Source: SZUA-365 sp034002405 (GTDB lineage: Bacteria > Bacteroidota > Ignavibacteria > SZUA-365). Taken from it: DNA of 11,261 bases. The DNA is taken from assembly GCA_034002405.1 (NCBI GenBank), contig JAVFAS010000086.1, forward strand, positions 1 to 11,261, given 5' to 3'. How positions within the stretch are numbered: the stretch's first letter is position 1; every line of letters begins with the position of its first letter. The notes below the pieces were generated by a model, which saw only the letters and a list, made by a program, of their open reading frames with translations, searched no databases and was not told where the DNA came from. Both the position numbers and the translations under genes were made by a program. Below, in pieces: positions 6,238-11,261 of the stretch.

Positions 6238-6647
6238 TTCTTTTTCTTGAACGGAGCGAGGCTTCTCTTGATCAGCTCCGCGAGCACGTTCATGTCCACA
6301 TCTTCCAGCTTTTTGATATAGAGGCAGGAGACGCCGGTTTTGTATTTGCCGAGCTTCGCCATCAGATCCTCGTCACGTTCGAAACCGGTCATGAGATACA
6401 CGGTCAGCGCCTGCTTGCGGGGAGAGAACCCCGCGACGGGCCAATCTCCCTCCTGGCCACTCGCGTATTTGTAGTGGTACGTTCCGAAGCCCACGATGCT
6501 TGTTCCCCACATCTTCGGCTCTTCCTTCGTGATCTTCTTCATGAGTTCGAGCACCACGAAGCTGTCCTCGCGCCGTTGCGCATTCTCGACCGACGCCAGG
6601 AACGCCTCGACACTCGCGTCATTGACCTTGGTTTTGATTTCCGCCAT
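6234..6647 (-). CDS. DUF1801 (YdhG-like) domain protein
   Basis: A 137-residue cytoplasmic protein that is a single DUF1801 domain. Signatures: DASVEAFLASVENAQRREDS near the N-terminus, KMWGTSIVGFGTYHYKY in the centre, GFSPRKQALTVYLM, then KLGKYKTGVSCLYIKKLEDVD and a lysine-rich end. The family is widespread and structurally of the YdhG type; its biochemical role is not established. The start ATG (6647-6645) is chosen because the conserved domain begins there and GAGAGGA lies about 8 bases upstream; the frame extends 23 codons further, but into the repeat-containing leader. First gene of a two-gene unit with the two-helix membrane protein. Confidence 0.9.
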   Translation of the reverse strand: MAEIKTKVNDASVEAFLASVENAQRREDSFVVLELMKKITKEEPKMWGTSIVGFGTYHYKYASGQEGDWPVAGFSPRKQALTVYLMTGFERDEDLMAKLGKYKTGVSCLYIKKLEDVDMNVLAELIKRSLAPFKKKK

Positions 6648-6665
6648 GTGATCCGTCCTCTCTAC

Positions 6666-6783
6666 AAAAAAAACCGTTCGTGACGCGCGGCCCCTCGATA
6701 CGTCCGCCCTTCGCAAGCTCAGGGCGGACTACTCGGGGTGACGATCAATTCCCTCCTGCGTGCTGCGAAGCGCCGCAAGGCGC
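6666..6783 (-). terminator. Possible glnA 3' end structures (hairpins plus T8)
   Basis: Reading minus after the glnA stop: a GCGCC/GGCGC hairpin with a 4-base loop (6783-6770), the 9-bp hairpin of the module (6729-6702), and later a run of eight T (6673-6666). The T-run is not directly behind a strong stem, and it lies only 18 bases before the DUF1801 ATG. A classic intrinsic terminator is therefore not clear. Confidence 0.3.
6693..6743. repeat. Dispersed copy of the hairpin module with a third core
   Basis: CCTCGATACG (6693-6702) and CTACTCGGGGTGACG (6729-6743) are the same ends as in the 1158-1585 modules. The core is different: GTCCGCCCT (6702-6710), loop TCGCAAGCTC, AGGGCGGAC (6721-6729), a perfect 9-bp stem. 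The whole element is 51 bp, the same length as the tandem module. It lies between glnA and the DUF1801 gene, both on the minus strand, and could act as a transcript-end hairpin. Confidence 0.85.
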
Positions 6784-6796
6784 CACGCAAGCGGCA

Positions 6797-8227
6797 TCAC
6801 ACGTCGAAATACAGGCCGAATTCGAAGGGGTGCGGACGCAACGCGATCTGCCTCGCTTCACGCGTCAGTTTGTAGTCGATCCAGGTGCCGATGACACTCT
6901 CGGTGAAGACGCCGCCCTTGAGCAGGAAGTCGTGGTCACGTTCGAGCGCCATGAGCGCGTCCTCGAGCGTGGCCGGCGTGTTGGGGACGTTCTTGAGTTC
7001 TTCGGGTGCCATGTCGTAGATATCCTTGTCCAGCGGATCCCCCGGATCGATGCGGTTGATCACGCCGTCGAGTCCGGCCATGAGCAACGCGGAGAAGGCG
7101 AGATACGGATTCGTGCTCGGATCGGGCGTGCGGAACTCGATGCGCTTCGCCTTCGGCGACGAGGTGTACATCGGGATACGCACCGACGCGGAGCGGTTGC
7201 GCTGCGAGTACGCGAGATTCACCGGCGCCTCATAGCCCGGCACCAAGCGCTTGTAGCTGTTGGTGGTCGGATTGGTGATCGCGCAGAGCGCGGGGGCGTG
7301 CTTGAGCAGGCCGCCGATGAAATGCAATGCCATCTCGCTCAGGCCGGCGTAGCGTTCGCCGTAGAACAGCGGCTTGCCTTCCTTCCAGAGGCTCATATGC
7401 ACGTGCATGCCCGAACCATTGTCACCGAAAATCGGCTTCGGCATGAACGTGACCGTGCGGTTGTTGCGACGCGCGACGTTCTTGATGATGTACTTGAACA
7501 GGAGCAGTTCGTCCGCTGCCTTGACCAGCGGCGCGAAACGCAGGTCGATTTCCGACTGTCCGCCCGAGGCGACTTCATGATGCTGCGTTTCCACATGCAG
7601 GCCGCATTCCATCAGCACCCGTACCATCTCGTTGCGCAGGTCGTTGAAGTGATCGGTCGGAGGAACGGGGAAATATCCTTCCTTGTAGCGCGGCTTGTAA
7701 CCAAGGTTGGGGCCCTCCTCCCGACCGGTGTTCCATCCGCCCTCGATCGAGTCGACATGGTAGTAGGAATGATTCTCGCCATTCGAGTACCGCACATCGT
7801 CGAAAATGAAGAACTCCGCCTCGGGCCCGAAGTACGCCGTGTCGGCGAGCCCGGTGGAATAGAGGTACTGCTCGGCTTTCTGCGCGATATTGCGCGGACA
7901 GCGTTCGTATTTCTCCATCGTCAGCGGCTCGTAGATGTCGCAGATCAGACTGAGCGTGGTTTCCTTCACGAAGGGATCGATCATCGCGGTCGCGGGATCG
8001 GGGATGATGACCATGTCACTTTCATGGATGGCCTTGAAGCCGCGAAGACTCGACCCGTCGAAGCCGAAGCCATTGGTGAAGCTGTCCTCACCCAATTGAT
8101 GCGTGGGCACCGAGAAATGCTGCCACTGGCCGGGGAAATCCATGAACTTGAAATCGATCATCTTCACATTGCTGGATTTGATCGTATCGAAAACCGTGCG
8201 AATGGCGTCTGCGCGCGCGTCGCTCAT
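6797..8227 (-). CDS. glnA: Glutamine synthetase, type I
   Basis: Cytoplasmic enzyme making glutamine from glutamate, ammonia and ATP; dodecameric in this family. 476 residues, the normal GSI length. Signatures: FMDFPGQWQHFS, GFGFDGSS near the N-terminus, the metal-binding FGPEAEFFIFD, GSGMHVHMSLW, NPTTNSYKRLVPGYEAPVNLAYSQRNRSASVRIP and EFRTPDPSTNPYLAF. DKDIYDMAPEE carries Tyr404 (codon 7018-7016) where GSI-beta enzymes are adenylylated (usual form NLYDLPPEE), so control by an adenylyltransferase is possible but inferred. Start ATG 8227-8225 has GAGGA about 9 bases upstream; the frame extends 15 codons further without a ribosome site and would overlap lrp. It lies 19 bases after the lrp stop and is probably co-transcribed with it. 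Confidence 0.97.
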   Translation of the reverse strand: MSDARADAIRTVFDTIKSSNVKMIDFKFMDFPGQWQHFSVPTHQLGEDSFTNGFGFDGSSLRGFKAIHESDMVIIPDPATAMIDPFVKETTLSLICDIYEPLTMEKYERCPRNIAQKAEQYLYSTGLADTAYFGPEAEFFIFDDVRYSNGENHSYYHVDSIEGGWNTGREEGPNLGYKPRYKEGYFPVPPTDHFNDLRNEMVRVLMECGLHVETQHHEVASGGQSEIDLRFAPLVKAADELLLFKYIIKNVARRNNRTVTFMPKPIFGDNGSGMHVHMSLWKEGKPLFYGERYAGLSEMALHFIGGLLKHAPALCAITNPTTNSYKRLVPGYEAPVNLAYSQRNRSASVRIPMYTSSPKAKRIEFRTPDPSTNPYLAFSALLMAGLDGVINRIDPGDPLDKDIYDMAPEELKNVPNTPATLEDALMALERDHDFLLKGGVFTESVIGTWIDYKLTREARQIALRPHPFEFGLYFDV

Positions 8228-8246
8228 GGCGTGTGTTCCTCTATGA

Positions 8247-8708
8247 TTAGGGTGTTGATGGATGGATGTCAAAGTTCAGCGTTTCCTTCGTCGTCGACAG
8301 CACCACGCTGGTGCGTGTGCGACGTACTTCCTTCCACGACTGGATCCGCGAGAGCACGCGCTCGAGCGCCGCGGTATTGTCGGTCCGAATCTTGAGCAGA
8401 TGTGACCCGTCGCCGGTGATCGCGTGGCACTCAAGAATTTCCGCGCTCTGCTGCACGTGCTTGAGAAAATTGTCGTAATGCAGCGACGTATCGACCGTGA
8501 CCTGCACGAAGGCGGTGATGTCCTTGCCGAATTTCGCGGGATCGAGAATCGCCGTGTATCCGGTGATATACCCGCGCTCCTCGAGCTTGCGGAGACGGTC
8601 ACTCGTCGCCGGAAGTGACAGTCCCACCAATTCGGCGAGTTCGTTGCGCTTGACACGCCCGTCGTGTTGCAACGTGTCGAGTATTCGCTTATCAAGGTCG
8701 TCGAGCAT
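8247..8708 (-). CDS. Lrp/AsnC-family transcriptional regulator
   Basis: A 153-residue regulator with the two standard Lrp parts: an N-terminal AsnC-type helix-turn-helix (about 1-60; LDDLDKRILDTLQHDGRVKRNELAELVGLSLPATSDRLRKLEERGYI split around the recognition helix SLPATSDRLRKLEE) and a C-terminal RAM ligand-binding/oligomer domain (about 65-145; ITAFVQVTVD, ECHAITGDGSHLLKIRTDNTAALERVL). It precedes glnA by 19 bases in the same direction, so control of glutamine synthetase and of itself in response to an amino acid is the natural inference. ATG 8708-8706 has no clear ribosome site (weak GTAAAG). An AT-rich promoter with an inverted repeat lies just upstream. Confidence 0.95.
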   Translation of the reverse strand: MLDDLDKRILDTLQHDGRVKRNELAELVGLSLPATSDRLRKLEERGYITGYTAILDPAKFGKDITAFVQVTVDTSLHYDNFLKHVQQSAEILECHAITGDGSHLLKIRTDNTAALERVLSRIQSWKEVRRTRTSVVLSTTKETLNFDIHPSTP

Positions 8709-8734
8709 GCGTACTTTACATTATTAAGGTAATC

Positions 8735-8748
8735 ATGGAATATACCAT
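8735..8748. promoter_or_regulatory. Inverted repeat on the lrp promoter (probable Lrp site)
   Basis: ATGGAATATACCAT has ATGG/CCAT arms around AATATA (one mismatched pair). It lies directly on the -7/-10 box and is bracketed by TTATTA (8721-8726) and TAATAA (8748-8753). The AT-rich, dyad-symmetric form is typical of Lrp/AsnC sites; self-regulation is inferred. Confidence 0.5.
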
Positions 8749-8768
8749 AATAATTCAGGCAACGCAAG
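8737..8768 (-). promoter_or_regulatory. Candidate lrp-glnA promoter
   Basis: Minus strand CTTG (8768-8765), 20 bases, TATATTCC (8744-8737). It also reads as TTGCGT (8767-8762), 17 bases, TATATT. Transcript start near 8732, giving about 24 bases of leader. It sits in a marked AT-rich island in high-GC DNA. Confidence 0.6.
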
Positions 8769-8845
8769 GGGGGAGGGCTGCGAGTCTCGGAATGAATGCC
8801 TTCGAGGAATGTTCGTCCGTGCGTCAATCCCTTCGGTCGCGGTCG

Positions 8846-9391
8846 TCAGCGTCGCGAGGCCAGCTGACGGACGGAGATGACGATCATCGCGTAGAAACAC
8901 GCCGTCATCAGCGCGCCGCTGGCCGCGATCATCCAGCTCCAGGCGGGATGATGATAGCGCAGGAGATACATTCCCCCGAAGGTCAGAAGAAGACTGACGA
9001 AGGGTTCGATGACAAGAAAGGATTTGAGTGCGGGAGGAATGCCGGTGGCGAGGGAGAAAATGCCGCCGACGAGGAGAAAAAGCATGCCGAGGGAAAGGAT
9101 GTGTGTGTGCGTGATGTTAAGGATTTCGCTCGCGGATTTCTCGTACTGAATGTCGTGATCGGCGGGAAGTTGTTCGATATCGACGCCCATGGATTCACTG
9201 CCGCGATAGCGTTCGGCGATCCCCGACGGCTTCGATTTCGTGGTATGGTCGACAAAGAACACCCCGAGGGTGAATCCCACGGTCACGGTGAGCAGGAAGG
9301 CGAGAGCGAGCCGACGCACCGCGGGGGGAAGGGTGCGCAACGTCAGGGATTCGACTGTCGACACGGGGGGGTCGCGGCGAGGGGAATTCAC
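8846..9391 (-). CDS. Four-helix inner-membrane protein of the flavin operon
   Basis: A 181-residue membrane protein. Helices by eye: about 27-47, 97-117, 122-144 and 150-174. Between helices 1 and 2 lies a loop of about 50 residues (KPSGIAERYRGSE, then KSASEILNITHTHILSLGML) with two histidines, H95 and H97, at the membrane edge, possible cofactor ligands. This layout (helix, GIAxRYRG loop, xxLxxTHxHxxS, three helices) resembles a family found beside FMN-binding proteins and sometimes wrongly labelled elongation factor-1 alpha; that match is from memory. GTG start (9391-9389) overlaps the upstream TGA as GTGA, so translation is probably coupled; a GTG at 9364-9362 is an alternative. The overlap makes joint function with the FMN-binding protein likely, perhaps as its membrane electron donor or anchor. 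Confidence 0.8.
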   Translation of the reverse strand: MNSPRRDPPVSTVESLTLRTLPPAVRRLALAFLLTVTVGFTLGVFFVDHTTKSKPSGIAERYRGSESMGVDIEQLPADHDIQYEKSASEILNITHTHILSLGMLFLLVGGIFSLATGIPPALKSFLVIEPFVSLLLTFGGMYLLRYHHPAWSWMIAASGALMTACFYAMIVISVRQLASRR

Positions 9392-9936
9392 GGCAGCAGG
9401 CCTTTCTCCTTGAGAAACCGGTGCAAGGTGACAAGCGCGCGCGCGCCGTTGGTGACCGAACGACTGCTGATCGTCGCACCGGAGATGTTGCGAATGTCGC
9501 GTCCCACCGCGATGGCGTCGCCCGGACGTTTCCCTTCGAATTGCCGCCGGAAAGCCTCGGACCGCACTTCCCCGCCATGCGATTCGCGATAGGTGAGAAT
9601 CTCCAGCGCCGCGATGCCGCCGTGCCGGTCGAAGATGACGGCGTACGTGATGGGACGGGATTTTCCCTTCACATTGTCGACCATCATGACACCCTCCGTG
9701 CGCGCGTGCTTTTCGATTGCGTACACGCTGACCTTGTCCCACGCATGACCACGGCCGTTGGCGGATTTCAGGGCCGCGAGGTCGTCATCGCGCAGGGACA
9801 GCGTCACGGCGCGCAACGTGCCGTCCGCACCAAACTGACGGCACGCGATTTCTTCCAGCCGTGCCCGGGACTGTCCGACGACAGTCCCGACGCACAGCAG
9901 GATAAACAGGATACCATACTCCGAAATGCGACGCAC
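9388..9936 (-). CDS. Exported FMN-binding domain protein
   Basis: A 182-residue protein with an N-terminal hydrophobic export signal (about 6-21, EYGILFILLCVGTVVG) and one FMN_bind domain like those of RnfG/NqrC. The flavinylation motif SGATISS is at 152-158; T155 would carry FMN through a phosphodiester bond made by ApbE (family knowledge). The Asp usually six residues before that Thr is Arg149, with Asp147 close by. Earlier features include YAVIFDRHGGIAALEILTYRESHGGEV, the usual strand before the motif. GTG start (9936-9934) has AGGA five bases upstream. It lies 18 bases after the porin stop and overlaps the next gene by 4 bases. Likely an extracytoplasmic electron carrier; no apbE is in this window. 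Confidence 0.9.
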   Translation of the reverse strand: MRRISEYGILFILLCVGTVVGQSRARLEEIACRQFGADGTLRAVTLSLRDDDLAALKSANGRGHAWDKVSVYAIEKHARTEGVMMVDNVKGKSRPITYAVIFDRHGGIAALEILTYRESHGGEVRSEAFRRQFEGKRPGDAIAVGRDIRNISGATISSRSVTNGARALVTLHRFLKEKGLLP

Positions 9937-9954
9937 GACGATCCTTTTCCGGAC

Positions 9955-11064
9955 TCAGAAGAACACGTACCCGACACCCAGGTTGAACTGCCCCTTCGCA
10001 TCCGCGTCCCGTGCGTCGTCGAAGAGCTGGTAGTCCATCTTGAATGCCACATTCGCGGTCGGTTTGTAGGTGAGACCAACGGTGATGTCCGTACGATCGT
10101 ACGCGGGATCGGCCTCGAAACCGGTCACCGCGGCGTGGGTATTGTTTCGTTCATAGCGACCAAACACATGCAGCTGCTGCTCGGTGTCGGCCACGAGATG
10201 CGGGAGAAAATTGTAGGCGGCTTCGGCGTAGTATCCGTCGATGCGGTCGGCGACCGCGTTATCGAACGCGACGTTGATCCTGTCCGCATCGGTGATGCTG
10301 ATGGTGGCAGCCTCGGCGCGCAGCGCGAGATTGCCGATGCCATAGCGCACATCTCCGGCGAGGACGGTCACGCCCGCATCACCGAGCGCGTCATCGCCTC
10401 CCGAAAGCCCCCCCGTGTAGACGGACGCCCCGAGGTTGAGTCCGAGTACGGGCATGTACTCGAGCCGTCCGGTCACCGCCATGTTCGCCGTCGACGAGAA
10501 ATGCCCCTTCTGGCGTCCGCCGCGCAGTCCACTGGCTCCGTTCAATCCTTCGGGGCTGAAGTTGCTCATGATGTACACCTGGTAATTCAGGTTGTCGGTG
10601 ACGTGTCCGAAGATCCCCGCCCCCGGTTCGCGCCAGGTCGTGGGAAGGGTGCTGCTGTGATAACGCGGACGCTCGACGCCGTGGAAGGTGGGCGGTTCGT
10701 GAATCAGGTTGACATACCCCACCGGCGCGAGCAGGATACCCGCACGGAAGCCGAGCAGCTTCCAGGTGCGCAGCTCGATGTACGCCTGCTCGATGGAAAG
10801 GTAACTCCCGGAATATCCCTCGCCCGCGATGGTGTGTTCGATTTCCGTTTCGGAATAGAAACCGATCCAATCGTTGAATTCGTGGTTGAGGTAGACGACG
10901 AAACGGTGGAAATCCAGCCGTCCCTTCGCGGCTCCCTCCGGCTCGTTGTAATGCAGCTCGCCATATCCGCCGACCGTGGTGGAGGACTCCTGTGCCATCA
11001 CGGGTGTTGACGAGATGCAAAAGGCGAAAAGAAGAAACGCGGCACTGTATGAGAAACGAAACAT
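9955..11064 (-). CDS. Outer-membrane beta-barrel porin
   Basis: A 369-residue outer-membrane protein. Signal peptide MFRFSYSAAFLLFAFCISSTPVMA, likely cut before QESS. The mature part alternates short aromatic strands and turns from GGYGELHYNEP (first strand) to the terminal strand FNLGVGYVFF, with the C-terminal Phe needed for BAM assembly. Strand patterns include RFVVYLNHEFNDWIGFYSETEIEH and LSIEQAYIELRTWKLLGFRAG, resembling the phosphate-selective porin O/P-like group; the substrate is not known. A conserved-looking plug or loop segment is NLIHEPPTFHGVERPRYHSSTLPTTWREPG (split here only by position, about 120-150). ATG 11064-11062 has GGAG six bases upstream. First gene of the operon with the FMN-binding and membrane proteins. 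Confidence 0.9.
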   Translation of the reverse strand: MFRFSYSAAFLLFAFCISSTPVMAQESSTTVGGYGELHYNEPEGAAKGRLDFHRFVVYLNHEFNDWIGFYSETEIEHTIAGEGYSGSYLSIEQAYIELRTWKLLGFRAGILLAPVGYVNLIHEPPTFHGVERPRYHSSTLPTTWREPGAGIFGHVTDNLNYQVYIMSNFSPEGLNGASGLRGGRQKGHFSSTANMAVTGRLEYMPVLGLNLGASVYTGGLSGGDDALGDAGVTVLAGDVRYGIGNLALRAEAATISITDADRINVAFDNAVADRIDGYYAEAAYNFLPHLVADTEQQLHVFGRYERNNTHAAVTGFEADPAYDRTDITVGLTYKPTANVAFKMDYQLFDDARDADAKGQFNLGVGYVFF

Positions 11065-11087
11065 GGAAAGCTCCAATCAATGAACCA

Positions 11088-11111
11088 ATACCAGTTAATT
11101 AGATTTGGTAT
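11088..11111. promoter_or_regulatory. Inverted repeat at the porin transcript start
   Basis: ATACCA (11088-11093) and TGGTAT (11106-11111) are perfect 6-bp arms 12 bp apart. They lie just downstream of the candidate promoter, from about +1 to +22, where a repressor would block transcription. The binding protein is unknown. Confidence 0.4.
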
Positions 11112-11114
11112 AAA

Positions 11115-11146
11115 TAAACATAAGAGCTCCTTCACAAATAAACAAC
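11115..11146 (-). promoter_or_regulatory. Candidate promoter of the porin-FMN operon
   Basis: Minus strand GTTG (11146-11143), 20 bases, TATGTTTA (11122-11115). Transcript start near 11110, leaving about 45 bases of AT-rich leader before the porin ATG. Confidence 0.5.
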
Positions 11147-11189
11147 CCCCACACCCGATTTTTCCGATTCTTTTCCCCCGTCCGCGTTC

Positions 11190-11221
11190 ATTGATCCGCA
11201 GCGCGGGCTGAAATACATTGC
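11190..11221 (+). promoter_or_regulatory. Candidate promoter of the rightmost gene
   Basis: ATTG (11190-11193), 20 bases, TACATTGC (11214-11221). It also reads as TTGATC, 17 bases, TACATT. A short direct repeat ATTGCAGT/ATTGCACT (11218-11233) follows and forms TGCA-GTAT-TGCA. It is divergent from the porin promoter. Confidence 0.5.
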
Positions 11222-11252
11222 AGTATTGCACTCTTTCCCTATTGGAGCCCCC

Positions 11253-11261
11253 ATGACCTTC
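11253..11261 (+). CDS. Start of a divergent gene, cut by the window edge
   Basis: ATG ACC TTC at the end of the window, with GGAG (11244-11247) five bases upstream and a promoter pair at 11190-11221. Only three codons are visible, so no product can be named. The shared upstream region with the porin operon could mean joint control. Confidence 0.5.

Noticed and set aside
6680..8395. 571-codon open frame on the plus strand opposite glnA and lrp
   Set aside because: It runs antisense to two strongly recognised genes. Long open antisense frames are expected in high-GC DNA, and its translation is rich in Arg, Val and Glu with no domain.
9421..11010. 529-codon open frame on the plus strand opposite the porin and FMN genes
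   Set aside because: Antisense to genes with clear signal peptides and motifs; the translation has no recognisable domain.
1..11261. tRNA, rRNA or riboswitch
   Set aside because: No tRNA-like cloverleaf, rRNA segment or known riboswitch core was recognised in the intergenic regions.

Overview
The window reads as a chromosomal stretch of a high-GC bacterium from the Bacteroidota/Chlorobiota (FCB) superphylum, perhaps an Ignavibacteria/Kapabacteria-like lineage. Three things point there: a DUF5683 membrane protein, Gram-negative outer-membrane genes, and promoters. Seven gene or operon starts carry a box pair of the form NTTG-N20/21-TAnnTT, which resembles the Bacteroidota consensus TTTG-N19-21-TAnnTTTG. 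The phylum call is inference; no rRNA or marker gene is present.

Layout, left to right. Positions 1-1027 (minus): ddl, D-alanine--D-alanine ligase, cut by the window edge. 1028-1678: about 650 bp without a gene, filled by a 73-bp tandem repeat (five copies of a 51-bp hairpin module), an inverted sixth copy with a different core, and purine-rich inverted flanks. 1679-2382 (plus): a small Xre-type regulator and a four-helix membrane protein, with a 20-bp near-perfect palindrome on the promoter. 2452-3642 (plus): an AAA/DUF4143 ATPase whose promoter is covered by two tandem 22-bp palindromic repeats. 3684-4304 (plus): a DUF5683 protein. 4413-5717 (plus): a CNNM/CorC-family DUF21-CBS protein. 5728-6647 (minus): a DUF1801 protein and an unrecognised two-helix membrane protein with overlapping stop and start. 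6648-6796: intergenic, with a seventh copy of the hairpin module carrying yet another core. 6797-8708 (minus): an lrp-type regulator and type I glutamine synthetase glnA as a tight operon. 8846-11064 (minus): outer-membrane porin, FMN-binding lipoprotein-like/periplasmic protein and a four-helix membrane protein, tightly packed. 11253-end (plus): start of a divergent gene.

Working together: lrp-glnA is a nitrogen-assimilation unit with a likely self-regulating operator. The porin/FMN/membrane operon has the parts of an extracytoplasmic flavin-based electron-transfer system spanning the outer membrane, periplasm and inner membrane. The Xre/membrane pair and the ATPase look like separately controlled accessory genes. 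The most unusual items are the modular hairpin repeat (constant ends, exchangeable core), the palindromic operators placed exactly on Bacteroidota-type promoters, and the flavin operon.
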